34,185 nt of DNA, from positions 1-34,185 of the forward strand of contig QWPW01000017.1 in assembly GCA_003671025.1 (NCBI GenBank). The letters run 5' to 3'. The DNA comes from Planctomycetota bacterium (GTDB taxonomy: Bacteria > Planctomycetota > Phycisphaerae > Phycisphaerales > SM1A02). The stretch's first letter is position 1. Every line of letters starts with the position of its first letter. Of the stretch, positions 17,680-26,312 are shown piece by piece. Below the pieces are notes generated by a model, which saw only the letters and a list, made by a program, of their open reading frames with translations, was not told where the DNA came from and did not search any database. A program made the position numbers and the translations under genes.

Positions 17680-19332
17680 ATGACGACGAAGCCAGCGCCC
17701 GCAGCGCACGCGGAAGAAGACACCAACATTCCTCAGACGCTGCAGTCATTGATTGTGGCATTCGCGTTGGCGATGGCGGTGCGCAGCTTCGTGACCGAGG
17801 GATTTGTGATTCCCACCGGCTCGATGGCTCCGACGCTCATGGGCCAACATCTGCGACCGACGAGTCCCGCGACGGGATATTCGTTCGCCGTCGACGCAGG
17901 TCCTGCGTTTGACATGATGCGCATGCTCGGCGCGAATTACCGCGATATCGCGCGCCCGATGTACGACCCGATGTTGTCGCTCACCGACCAGATCGAGCAA
18001 GTGAGCAACACCGAAAGCGCGCAGAACTCGAGCATGGGTGACCGCGTGTTGGTGCTCAAGTACCTCTACGCATTTCAAGAACCAAAGCGTTGGGATGTCG
18101 TTGTCTTCAAGAATCCCACCGACCCCATCGGTGACTCGGCGAACTTCATCAAGCGTCTCGTCGGACTTCCACAAGAGCAGATTCTCTTCCTCGACGGCGA
18201 CGTCTTTACCGCGCCGCTAGGCAGTGGGCGCGATGCGTTCACCATTCAACGCAAGCCTGAGTACATCCAGCGCGCGGTGTGGCAGCCCGTGCATGACTCT
18301 GACTTTGTGCCCGTTGATCTCACGCGTCTCGCGCGCGTGTGGGGAAAGTCGTGGCCGGGACCGCCATGGCAGGGAACGGGTTTTGAGACGGGCGACAAGC
18401 GCGCGTGGCGTCATGACGGCGCCGACGCGGCATCGCTGCAGTGGCGCTTTGATTTGATGCCCATCACCGACTTCACCGCATACAACATTTGGCGCGATGT
18501 TCCCGTGACGCAGCGTTACAGCGTGAGCGACATTCGCGTCTCTGTTGCCATTGACGCCGACGATCCCGCCAAACTTTCCAGCGAATACACGCTGGAAACG
18601 CGTCGTCGCAACTTGCGTTTCATTATTGCGGATGGCAAGGCCACGCTGCGTATCGAGAGTGCGAGAGAAGGCGACGCCGATCCAATCACAGTGCTCGAAG
18701 AGCAATCGGTTGCCTTCACGCCGCGCACTGATGGAGCTGCGTTGGAAGTTGAATTTTGGCATGTCGATCAACGCATGTCGATGTTCATCGACGGCGAAGA
18801 AATCGTGTCGCTCGACTACGCGTTTGCCTCACTCGATGAGCGTTTGCTCGCGTCCTACAACGGGCGCACGGTCGAGGATTACACGCGCAACGCAACGTTT
18901 CAGCAGCCGACACCGCCGCAACTTTCGCTCTCGTTTGTTGGTTCACCGTTGACGCTCCATCGCGTACGCGTTGACCGCGATCTCTACTATCGACCCGCGG
19001 TGTTGCGCGAAGATCCCTACAACCAGCCACCGCAAAACGGAGAGGCCGTGAGTGGTGCCGCGTTCGCGACTGACTTCGAGAAACCCGCACAACTGCACAG
19101 CGATCACTTCATGATGTGCGGCGACAACAGTGCCGCCAGCCGCGACTCCCGATTGTGGGGACGACCAAGTCCGCTGGTCACGGCGATCTTCGGCAGTGAT
19201 GCGCCGTTCATCGTGCCGCGTCCGTTGCTGCTGGGCAAAGCGTGGTGCGTGTATTTCCCCGCGCCGGTGGCGGCAGTGGAGGGATGGACTAAGTTTGTTC
19301 CCGACGCGGGACAACTGCGCTTTATTCGCTGA
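17680..19332 (+). CDS. lepB: Signal peptidase I with a large inserted domain
   Basis: 550 residues, against about 180-320 in most bacteria. It removes signal peptides from exported proteins at the outer face of the cytoplasmic membrane. One N-terminal membrane helix (about 20-38) precedes the catalytic serine in PTGSMAPTL (Ser48). MGDRVLVLKYLY and WDVVVFKNP follow, and the lysine general base is in NFIKRLVGLP (Lys158). The last S26 box, GDNSAASRDSRLWG, starts at 481. Between about 175 and 470 lies an insert with alternating strands, including WRFDLMPITDFTAYNIW, VEFWHVDQRMSMFIDGEEI and SPLTLHRVRVDRDLYYRP, which resembles a concanavalin/laminin-G-like beta sandwich. The catalytic residues are intact. 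The end overlaps the convergent neighbour by 11 bases. Confidence 0.93.
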   Translation: MTTKPAPAAHAEEDTNIPQTLQSLIVAFALAMAVRSFVTEGFVIPTGSMAPTLMGQHLRPTSPATGYSFAVDAGPAFDMMRMLGANYRDIARPMYDPMLSLTDQIEQVSNTESAQNSSMGDRVLVLKYLYAFQEPKRWDVVVFKNPTDPIGDSANFIKRLVGLPQEQILFLDGDVFTAPLGSGRDAFTIQRKPEYIQRAVWQPVHDSDFVPVDLTRLARVWGKSWPGPPWQGTGFETGDKRAWRHDGADAASLQWRFDLMPITDFTAYNIWRDVPVTQRYSVSDIRVSVAIDADDPAKLSSEYTLETRRRNLRFIIADGKATLRIESAREGDADPITVLEEQSVAFTPRTDGAALEVEFWHVDQRMSMFIDGEEIVSLDYAFASLDERLLASYNGRTVEDYTRNATFQQPTPPQLSLSFVGSPLTLHRVRVDRDLYYRPAVLREDPYNQPPQNGEAVSGAAFATDFEKPAQLHSDHFMMCGDNSAASRDSRLWGRPSPLVTAIFGSDAPFIVPRPLLLGKAWCVYFPAPVAAVEGWTKFVPDAGQLRFIR

Positions 19333-21442
19333 GTGCATCGCGCGTTGAGGCGCGGTCCTTCACCGCGCACAAACTCTCGAGCAGCGTGATGTCCTCAACC
19401 GATCGCGCCATCGCCGCATCGACATCAAGCGGAACACTGAGCGTGAGTCCAACAAACGGCGAGCCCGCGAGCGCCTCACGCACCGGAAGTGTTCCATCGG
19501 CGAGCAACTTCTGCAGACGCTTGTGCAGCACGATGAGCTGCGCGTTGCTCAGCGTGAGCGCATCGAGATCAAACCACGGACGAAGATCGACCAGCGGGCC
19601 TTCGATCCACGCGTTGACGTGGTCGGGTGCGATGGTGCTTTGGGTGACGATGGTGCTCTCAATCACGCCCACGGACGGATCGATGTACGCGCGCGGCGTC
19701 GAAAGACCGAGCACGAATGACAGCGCGTGAACTGGCATTTTTTTCGCGTATTCAGGGGAGATCGGCGGCACTTGCTGCGCTCCCTCTTCCATCTCCACGC
19801 GGCAATTCCACTGGGTAATCCGTGCGCGTTCGGCGACGAGCGCGCGACGAAAGCCAAAGGGATCGTCGTGCGCGATACGACTCAACGCAGCGGTGAGTTT
19901 CTCTTTCGCGGGTTCATCGAGCACATTGCGTTGGGTGAGTTCGGTGAGCACGACCGAACAATCGCGCGCGATCTGTTGCGCCACCAACGCGCGGCCGAGA
20001 CTTCCACTTGCAGCAAACTGTTGCAGCACAGACAAGGCGACGACAACGCTCTCGACGGCGCTCATCGATTGCTCGGCGCGCGCCTGTGGCAGCAACGCGT
20101 CATAGAGAAGGACCCGCACTGCGCCATGCATGCCCACGACAGCGGTCATCAAGAACGTCGGGTCCCGAGTGACGCGATCATCAAACTCGCAGCGCGCACA
20201 TTGGACAGCGCGTGTGATTCGATCAATCACACCCGCGCGAAAGTCTTCGATCGTGCGTCGCACGTTGCGCTGCATCTCCTCGGGCATCTGCGCGCTGGCC
20301 AAGCGCACTGCTTCGATGTCGCACTGTTGCTCCTTGGTGAGGCGCGTCATCTCGCGCAGTGCCGCGAGGTAGAGCGGTGCTGCGTTCATAAAGTCTTCGG
20401 GTTGCTTGCTGCTGTCGGCGATCGCCTGCAAAACCGCTGCTTGCGCGGCAAAATCATGCTCAAGGCGATCAACATGATCGAGCGCGCGATCAAACGTCGG
20501 CGCGAAGTTTTTCAGCAGCGCGCCAAACTCACCACTCTCCATACGTGCATTCAGTGCGGCGACTTCCGCTCTTCCCGTCGCTCGATCGGGATTCGCCGCA
20601 GCGCTCGCCAGCGCGTCGAAGTAGGCACTCGATTTGTCGGTGCACTCTGCAAGGGCGCTGTCTGAAAGATCCATGGTTTGCGCATCCATGCCTATCTTGG
20701 CGAGACTCGCGGCACGCGCGTCGCTGTCCATCGTCGAGAGTTGCGCTAACTCGCCGCGCAACACTTCGCCTTCGCGTTGCGCGGATTCTTCGAGCGCAAA
20801 CACCGACCCATCATGCAGCGGCTTCGATGCTTCGAGTACAGCGCTCGCGGATTCTGCGTTGAGATCACCGCGGTCAATCGAATGTTGAATGCTCTGCTGC
20901 AACAATCGCGACTGCGCGATGGACACCAACGATGAGATGGTGATGCCATCATTCGCCACATCAAGCGCACTGCGAGTCTGCGCTTGAGTGAACTCGAGGA
21001 GCGCGTCGCGATCACCGCGAATCGCCGCGTCTTCAGCGAGTGCGGACAAACAGCGCGCGGTATCGCGCGAGATCTGCAGGTGCGGCATCAACAAAGCAAA
21101 GCCTTGGTCGTACTGCAACGCGCGTGGCGGAAGCTGCGTCGACACCGATTCGAGCTCCCGCACCAACGGACGCGACTCCGCGAGCCACCGCTGCGTGGCC
21201 TCATTGGCCTGTCCCGTTTGGCGATAAGTTTCCATGCCATCGGGACCACCGCCGAGGCTGTCCCAGTAGGCGCGTTCGAGTTGACGCAAACTCGCGTGAA
21301 GGCGAGCCATCGCGTCGGTAGGAGATTCGCTGCTAGGAGGAACGGTGGCCGATACGTGACTCGATGCCGCGCCACAAACCACGAGAAACGCCGCGATCCA
21401 ACTCAAACACGATGGGGACCATGCAGCGGACCAGCTCTTCAT
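19322..21442 (-). CDS. Exported helical protein of unknown function
   Basis: 706 residues with a signal peptide (CLSWIAAFLVVCGAASSHVSA). The rest is predicted almost wholly helical, rich in Ala, Leu, Glu, Gln and Asp, with repeated patterns such as LRQLERAYWDSL, DRALDHVDRLEHDFAAQAAVLQAI and EAVRLASAQMPEEMQ. No catalytic motif or cofactor site is evident, and I recognise no family. Two single Cys residues in a CARCEFD context are the only CxxC. It starts at an ATG preceded by GGGACT, and CATGAT six bases upstream of the ATG might be a -10 box. Its stop overlaps the lepB stop region by 11 bases in convergent orientation, so each gene reads into the other unless transcription stops promptly. Confidence 0.8.
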   Translation of the reverse strand: MKSWSAAWSPSCLSWIAAFLVVCGAASSHVSATVPPSSESPTDAMARLHASLRQLERAYWDSLGGGPDGMETYRQTGQANEATQRWLAESRPLVRELESVSTQLPPRALQYDQGFALLMPHLQISRDTARCLSALAEDAAIRGDRDALLEFTQAQTRSALDVANDGITISSLVSIAQSRLLQQSIQHSIDRGDLNAESASAVLEASKPLHDGSVFALEESAQREGEVLRGELAQLSTMDSDARAASLAKIGMDAQTMDLSDSALAECTDKSSAYFDALASAAANPDRATGRAEVAALNARMESGEFGALLKNFAPTFDRALDHVDRLEHDFAAQAAVLQAIADSSKQPEDFMNAAPLYLAALREMTRLTKEQQCDIEAVRLASAQMPEEMQRNVRRTIEDFRAGVIDRITRAVQCARCEFDDRVTRDPTFLMTAVVGMHGAVRVLLYDALLPQARAEQSMSAVESVVVALSVLQQFAASGSLGRALVAQQIARDCSVVLTELTQRNVLDEPAKEKLTAALSRIAHDDPFGFRRALVAERARITQWNCRVEMEEGAQQVPPISPEYAKKMPVHALSFVLGLSTPRAYIDPSVGVIESTIVTQSTIAPDHVNAWIEGPLVDLRPWFDLDALTLSNAQLIVLHKRLQKLLADGTLPVREALAGSPFVGLTLSVPLDVDAAMARSVEDITLLESLCAVKDRASTRDALSE

Positions 21443-21617
21443 AGTCCCATCATGTCACGGTGCTGGGGCGCGAACAAGCAGTTCCATCTGCGCCGTCACC
21501 GAAAAAGATCACTCAAATCCCTTCGATCAGGCGCATTCGTGGAGTAGATTCAATCGAACACGTACTAGTTTCAGTGCGCACTGCGCTGACACTGCGCTCA
21601 AGAACCCCGCCATCCCC

Positions 21618-23366
21618 GTGATCACCATGCAGATTACCGACCTCATTGTTCCTTCGTCACGCACACGAATTACGCAATCGATGACGCGGTCGATCACCGC
21701 ACTGATCGGTGCGAGCATCGGCTGCTCATGTTTGGTGAGCGGCGCGCACGCGCAACAGTTCGTCGATCAAACCAGCACGCGATTTCCTGTGCAAGCTGAG
21801 TACACCAATCAGTGCACCATCGTCGACATCGACAACGACGGCGACAAAGACATCGTGTGGGCGAACGGGCAGGGATACTCAACGTTGGGCACTCTGCTCA
21901 AGCCGCGCGTGTTCATCAACAACGGCACGGGAACTTTCGCTGATGAAACCGACACGCGTGCGTTGGGCATCACGGGATGCTTTCGCGGAGTCGAAGCTGG
22001 CGATGTTGATCGCGATGGCGACTGGGATCTCATTCTCGCGCAGGACTACAACCGTCGTCCGTTGTTGCTCATCAATGACGGCACGGGCAAGTTCACTGAC
22101 GCCACAGTCGCCCGACTTCCCAACGTCACCATGGGTTCGGCGCGCGCGCAGTTTGGCGACATCGACAACGACGGCGATCTCGACATTCTGATTTGCAATT
22201 CGGGAGCGAATCGTTTTTCCACCACCGGTCGTCCGCGCATCTTCATCAACAACGGCACCGGAGTTTTTGCCGACGCGAGCACGCTGCAGTTTCCTTCCAC
22301 CGCGCTTGCCGAGCAGATGGACTGCGTCTTCGGTGATGTCGACAACGATCTCGATCTCGACTTCCACGTGGGTACGCGCGCGTCTGGCGTGAACTCGAGC
22401 CAACTGTGGATCAACAATGGCGCAGGCACGTTTGCCAAGCTCACCACGTTTGTGACCGACGCCTCCGCGTACTCCTACGACTTTGGCGACATCGAAGGTG
22501 ATGGCGATCTCGATCTCATTGGAGTCAACGCGGGGTCGACCAACACTGAACTCTTGCTGCGCAACAACGGTGCGGGCACCTCGTGGACCGGCGTGAGTAC
22601 GCAGATTTCACCCAACCCTTCGGTGGATGACAACGACTCGCGCTTCATCGATTACGACATGGACGGAGATCTCGATCTCTTCATTGCGGCATTGGGCGCG
22701 GCGGATCGCATGTATCGCAACAACGGCGCGGGAACATTCGCGCAAGTGACCGGCGTCTTGCCTACCGCGAGCGACAGTTCGCTCGATGTGAAAGTGGGCG
22801 ACCTCACCGGCGACGGCAAGCCTGACATCATCACCGCGCAAGGCGAATCAGGCGCGTTTCAGAATCGCATCTACATCAACACTGGTGTCGCGGACACCAT
22901 CGCGCCCAACATCAAACTCGTTGAGCAAGTGACTCCAGCGGGAGTTGGTCCGTTCGTGGTGCGCACCGAAGTGTTTGATCAGATCACCAGTGATCGCGGT
23001 TACGACGACAACGGCGTCATGCTTCTTTACTCCATCGATGGCGCGAAACCCGTGAGCGTGCCTATGGCGTGGTCGGGCAATAGCCTGTGGCGCGGCGTGA
23101 TTCCAGCGCAAGCAGTGTGCGCGGAAGTGAGCTACTTCGTGCGTGCATTGGATGTCTCCAACAACATCTCGAACAGTCCGACGAAATTCTTCACCGTGCC
23201 AGGAACATGTGGTCCGATCGGTGACCTCAACGGCGACGGACGTGTCGATGGCGCGGATCTCGCCACGTTGCTCAACTCGTGGGGCAGCGGTGGACCTGCG
23301 GATCTCAACGGCGACACCGTTGTTGACGCCAGCGATATGGCGATTCTGCTCAACAATTTTGGTTGA
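21618..23366 (+). CDS. Secreted FG-GAP/VCBS repeat protein with dockerin-like end
   Basis: 582 residues. The signal peptide runs to about residue 45 (SITALIGASIGCSCLVSGAHA, then QQ). A shorter start at 21681 (Met22) would give a more usual signal length. Seven calcium-binding FG-GAP-type motifs follow, such as VDIDNDGDKDIV, GDVDRDGDWDLI, GDIDNDGDLDIL, IDYDMDGDLDLF and GDLTGDGKPDII, separated by repeats of INNGTGxF. This implies a beta-propeller on the outside of the cell. After an Ig-like stretch (about 430-530), the last 48 residues contain two EF-hand loops (DLNGDGRVDGADL and DLNGDTVVDASDM), a dockerin-like pair. The ligand is unknown. Confidence 0.87.
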   Translation: MITMQITDLIVPSSRTRITQSMTRSITALIGASIGCSCLVSGAHAQQFVDQTSTRFPVQAEYTNQCTIVDIDNDGDKDIVWANGQGYSTLGTLLKPRVFINNGTGTFADETDTRALGITGCFRGVEAGDVDRDGDWDLILAQDYNRRPLLLINDGTGKFTDATVARLPNVTMGSARAQFGDIDNDGDLDILICNSGANRFSTTGRPRIFINNGTGVFADASTLQFPSTALAEQMDCVFGDVDNDLDLDFHVGTRASGVNSSQLWINNGAGTFAKLTTFVTDASAYSYDFGDIEGDGDLDLIGVNAGSTNTELLLRNNGAGTSWTGVSTQISPNPSVDDNDSRFIDYDMDGDLDLFIAALGAADRMYRNNGAGTFAQVTGVLPTASDSSLDVKVGDLTGDGKPDIITAQGESGAFQNRIYINTGVADTIAPNIKLVEQVTPAGVGPFVVRTEVFDQITSDRGYDDNGVMLLYSIDGAKPVSVPMAWSGNSLWRGVIPAQAVCAEVSYFVRALDVSNNISNSPTKFFTVPGTCGPIGDLNGDGRVDGADLATLLNSWGSGGPADLNGDTVVDASDMAILLNNFG

Positions 23367-23405
23367 ATGAAGCATTGAAGAAACGGTGACTCGCGCGCAC
23401 TCGAT

Positions 23406-23438
23406 GCGCGTCGCAGTGATTCACATGCAACGACGCGC
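23406..23438. repeat. Inverted repeat upstream of the sdr gene
   Basis: GCGCGTCG (23406-23413) is complementary to CGACGCGC (23431-23438) with a 17-base spacer. No T-run follows. It could be a weak terminator of the FG-GAP gene or an operator upstream of the TATCCT element. Chance pairing is possible in this CG-rich DNA. Confidence 0.3.
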
Positions 23439-23461
23439 GAGCCTGAGCATGAGGCTTGTCG

Positions 23462-23467
23462 TATCCT
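23462..23467 (+). promoter_or_regulatory. Possible -10 element (TATCCT), leaderless sdr
   Basis: TATCCT ends 7 bases before the GTG at 23475. No ribosome site is present, and this is the only promoter-like signal ahead of the sdr-aldh-gnat unit. Confidence 0.45.
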
Positions 23468-23474
23468 CCGCGCC

Positions 23475-24275
23475 GTGAGCAACGACAACCCATTTTCACT
23501 TCACGACAAGACCGCAGTTGTGTGCGGCGCGACGCAAGGCATCGGCCGCGCGGCCGCGCTCGAGTTCGCGCGTTCAGGCGCACGCGTGGTCATCGTGGGT
23601 CGCAATCCCGATGGCCTGAGCAAAGTTCTAGCGGAGTTGCAAGCGATTTCCGCGCAAGCGCATCTCAGTGTGTGTTGCGACTTCGCCGATCTTGATGCGA
23701 CCGAATCAATCGCGCACGCAACGGTGAGCACACTCGGCGCCGTGCACATTCTGGTTAACAACACGGGCGGACCCGCGGCAGGCAGCGCGATCGAAGCGAA
23801 GCCGCGCGACTTTCTCGCGGCGATGTCGATGCACCTCGGTTGCGCGCAAGCGTGGACGCAAGCGTGCGCTCCATCGATGCGCGCTGAGGGATACGGCCGC
23901 ATCATCAACGTCACGAGCACTTCGGTGTTTACGCCGATCAAAGGCTTGGGCGTTTCCAACACGGTGCGCGCCGCGATGGCGAATTGGTCGAAGACGCTTG
24001 CGAGTGAACTCGGTCGCTTTGGCATCACGGTGAACAACGTCATGCCCGGCTTCACCAAGACTGCGCGACTCGATGCGCTGTTCAAAGGCAAGGCCACGCG
24101 CGGTGGCATGAGCATCGATGAAGTCGAGCGCGATGCGATCGCGACCATTCCTGCCGCGCGATTAGGTGACCCGCGTGAATTGGCGTTGGCGATGGTGTTT
24201 CTCGCCTCACCAGCTGCGAGCTATGTGAACGGTGTCAACTTTCCTGTCGACGGTGGTCGCCTCGCGGCGCAATGA
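23475..24275 (+). CDS. SDR-family protein with non-canonical active site
   Basis: 266 residues starting at GTG. It is a Rossmann-fold short-chain dehydrogenase/reductase with the nucleotide loop GATQGIG (18-24), VNNTGGP (95-100), INVTS (145-149) and the late motif NNVMPGFTKT; the end (YVNGVNFPVDGG) is also typical. The usual catalytic YxxxK is replaced: where it should be, the sequence reads GVSNTVRAAM (159-168), with Ser161 in the Tyr position and Arg165 in the Lys position. I remember a subgroup with SNxxRxA at this site, so this is probably a real subfamily rather than an error. Its stop overlaps the aldehyde dehydrogenase start (ATGA), so it belongs to the kynurenine cluster, but its reaction is unknown. 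Confidence 0.85.
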   Translation: MSNDNPFSLHDKTAVVCGATQGIGRAAALEFARSGARVVIVGRNPDGLSKVLAELQAISAQAHLSVCCDFADLDATESIAHATVSTLGAVHILVNNTGGPAAGSAIEAKPRDFLAAMSMHLGCAQAWTQACAPSMRAEGYGRIINVTSTSVFTPIKGLGVSNTVRAAMANWSKTLASELGRFGITVNNVMPGFTKTARLDALFKGKATRGGMSIDEVERDAIATIPAARLGDPRELALAMVFLASPAASYVNGVNFPVDGGRLAAQ

Positions 24276-25756
24276 AAGTTCAGTCGAGTCTTATGCGCGA
24301 AGTCGATCATTTCATCAACGGCGCGTTTGTTCCCGCGGCTTCGGGTGCGCGACTGACGCGCGAAAATCCTGCGACGGGCCAGCCACTGCGGCTCATCGCG
24401 CGCGGCGACAGTGTTGATGTCGCGCAGGCAGCCGACGCGGCGCGGCGTGCGTTTGAAGTGTGGGGCAAGACTCCTGCGAGTGAACGCTCGAGCATCTTGC
24501 TCGCGATTGCGGCGGGTATCGACGCGCGTCTTGATGAACTCGCGCAACTCGAATGCGAAGACACGGGCAAGCCGCTTTCACTCGCGCGATCGTTGGATAT
24601 TCCTCGCGCCGCAGCCAACTTTCGCTTCTACGCCACCGCGATCTTGCATGAGTCATCCGAGTCGTTCCTCACCGAACGTCCCGCGCGCGCGATCAACTAC
24701 GTGCTGCGCAAACCGCTGGGCACAGTCGCGTGCATCTCGCCGTGGAATCTTCCGCTGTATTTGTTCACCTGGAAGATTGCACCCGCACTCGCCGCGGGCA
24801 ACTGCGTCATCGCGAAACCAAGTGAACTGACACCGACCACTGCGACAGTGCTGTGCGATATCGCGCGTAACGCAGGATTGCCCGCGGGCGTGCTCAATGT
24901 GATTCATGGTTTAGGCGCGGAGGCCGGGCAAGCGATCGTCGATTGTCCGAGTGTGCGCGCAGTGACTTTCACCGGCGGCACGGCGACAGGACGACGACTG
25001 GCGGCGCGTTGCGGTGAACGGTTGATTCCGGTGTCGCTCGAACTCGGTGGCAAGAACGCCGCCATCGTGTGCGCCGACGCGGACCTCGCGGTGGCTGTGC
25101 CCGAGATTGCGCGCAGTGCGTTTCTCAATCAAGGCGAGATCTGTTTGTGCTCGTCGCGCATTCTTGTGCATCGCTCGCGCATGAAGGAATTCACTGAGCG
25201 CTTCATTGATGCGACGCGATCGTTGCGTATCGGAGATCCACTCGCGCCTGAGAGCGATCTTGGCGCGTTGATTTCTAAAGCGCATCGCGAGAAGGTGATG
25301 GCTGCGATTGAACGCGGCGTGGCTGATGGTGGTGTGATTGCTACCGGTGGCGAGATTCCGCGAGGACTTCCACCGCGTGTCGCCGACGGCGCGTTTCTGC
25401 AGCCGACCGTGTTGCTCGGCGTGCCTCACACGAGTGCGTGCGTGCAAGAAGAAACCTTCGGCCCCGTCGTGACCATCCACGGATTCGATGCACATCGCGA
25501 TGCGGTCACCATGACGAACGGCACGCGCTATGGACTCGCGGCAAGTGTGTGGACGCGTGATCTCTCGCGCGCGCATCGCTTCGCTGCACGCATCGATGCG
25601 GGCACGGTGTGGGTCAACTGTTGGATGATGCGCGATCTGCGCGTGCCCTTTGGTGGCGTAAAAGATTCGGGCATCGGTCGCGAGGGTGGAAACGAAGCAC
25701 TGCGATTCTTGAGCGATGTCTCCAACGTGTGTATCCACATGGGAGAAGCACTGTGA
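24272..25756 (+). CDS. 2-aminomuconate 6-semialdehyde dehydrogenase (ALDH8A1-like)
   Basis: 494 residues. It probably oxidises 2-aminomuconate semialdehyde to 2-aminomuconate with NAD+. All ALDH elements are present: Asn159 in SPWNLPLY, Lys182 in AKPSELTP, the FTGGTATG loop (233-240), Glu257 in LELGGKN and the nucleophile Cys291 in NQGEICLCSSRI. The stretch around the nucleophile and GALISKAHREKV closely resemble ALDH8A1 and bacterial 2-hydroxy/2-aminomuconic semialdehyde dehydrogenases (AmnC/NbaE). The ACMSD, RidA-type deaminase, KMO and kynureninase nearby support the aminomuconate role over hydroxymuconate. It overlaps sdr by 4 bases and the acetyltransferase by 4 bases. Confidence 0.92.
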   Translation: MKVQSSLMREVDHFINGAFVPAASGARLTRENPATGQPLRLIARGDSVDVAQAADAARRAFEVWGKTPASERSSILLAIAAGIDARLDELAQLECEDTGKPLSLARSLDIPRAAANFRFYATAILHESSESFLTERPARAINYVLRKPLGTVACISPWNLPLYLFTWKIAPALAAGNCVIAKPSELTPTTATVLCDIARNAGLPAGVLNVIHGLGAEAGQAIVDCPSVRAVTFTGGTATGRRLAARCGERLIPVSLELGGKNAAIVCADADLAVAVPEIARSAFLNQGEICLCSSRILVHRSRMKEFTERFIDATRSLRIGDPLAPESDLGALISKAHREKVMAAIERGVADGGVIATGGEIPRGLPPRVADGAFLQPTVLLGVPHTSACVQEETFGPVVTIHGFDAHRDAVTMTNGTRYGLAASVWTRDLSRAHRFAARIDAGTVWVNCWMMRDLRVPFGGVKDSGIGREGGNEALRFLSDVSNVCIHMGEAL

Positions 25757-26268
25757 GTGCATACGCCAGCGCCGAGGTGATCATTCGCGACGCGACTGAG
25801 GCGGATCTCCAATCCATTCTCGCGATCTACAACCAATCGATTCCCAAGCGCATCGCCACTGCGGATCTCGAACCGCAATCACTCGCCACTCGCCGCGCGT
25901 GGTTCATGAATCGCGATCGTGCGACGCGGCCGGTTCTCGTCGCTGAACTTGCTGGCCGCGTGGTCGCGTGGGGCAGTTACACGAACTTCAAAGATCGAGC
26001 CGCCTACGCGCCGACTGCGGAAATCTCGGTGTATGTCGCGGATGAGTGCGTGGGTCGCGGTGTTGGTCGCGCGATGTTGGATGCGTTGCTTGCGCGCGCA
26101 ACGAGTTGCGGCATCGATCGCATCCTCGCGATTTGCTTCGCGCACAACGAGCCGAGTTTGCGACTCTTTCGCGCGCGTGGCTTTACCGAGTGGGGCACGC
26201 TGCCCGATGCATGTGTCATGGATGATGTGCGCAGAAGCGTGGTGATTCTCGGCAAGTCGATGTCGTGA
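25753..26268 (+). CDS. GNAT N-acetyltransferase, phosphinothricin/MnaT-like
   Basis: 171 residues from a GTG that overlaps the aldehyde dehydrogenase stop (GTGA at 25753-25756). The sequence begins IIRDATEADLQSILAIYNQ and has RPVLVAELAGRVVAWGSY, TAEISVYV, the acetyl-CoA loop CVGRGVGRAML, FAHNEPSLRLFRARGF and VVILGK at the end, the pattern of phosphinothricin/methionine sulfoximine acetyltransferases. These acetylate the amino group of small amino-acid-like compounds. In this setting an amino intermediate or shunt product of tryptophan breakdown is a possible substrate, but that is inference. The frame is open further upstream inside the dehydrogenase gene; I reject that extension because the conserved domain starts just after the GTG. 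Confidence 0.88.
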   Translation: MSAYASAEVIIRDATEADLQSILAIYNQSIPKRIATADLEPQSLATRRAWFMNRDRATRPVLVAELAGRVVAWGSYTNFKDRAAYAPTAEISVYVADECVGRGVGRAMLDALLARATSCGIDRILAICFAHNEPSLRLFRARGFTEWGTLPDACVMDDVRRSVVILGKSMS

Positions 26269-26312
26269 AGTCATCATCGCGATGAACGCGCGCCGACATC
26301 TCTGCGCAACGA

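Noticed and set aside
19727-20665. 312-residue open frame on the plus strand
   Set aside because: It is antisense to the 706-residue exported protein. Its composition is His/Arg-rich, which is typical of shadow frames here.
21900-22760. Recurring AACAACGGC-type DNA repeats as a mobile or CRISPR-like array
   Set aside because: They are coding repeats for the INNGTG segments of the FG-GAP protein, with variable spacing and a continuous reading frame.
26274-26285. Perfect 12-base palindrome TCATCGCGATGA between convergent genes
   Set aside because: It has no loop or T-run, and short palindromes of this composition are common here; it could not be supported as a terminator or operator.
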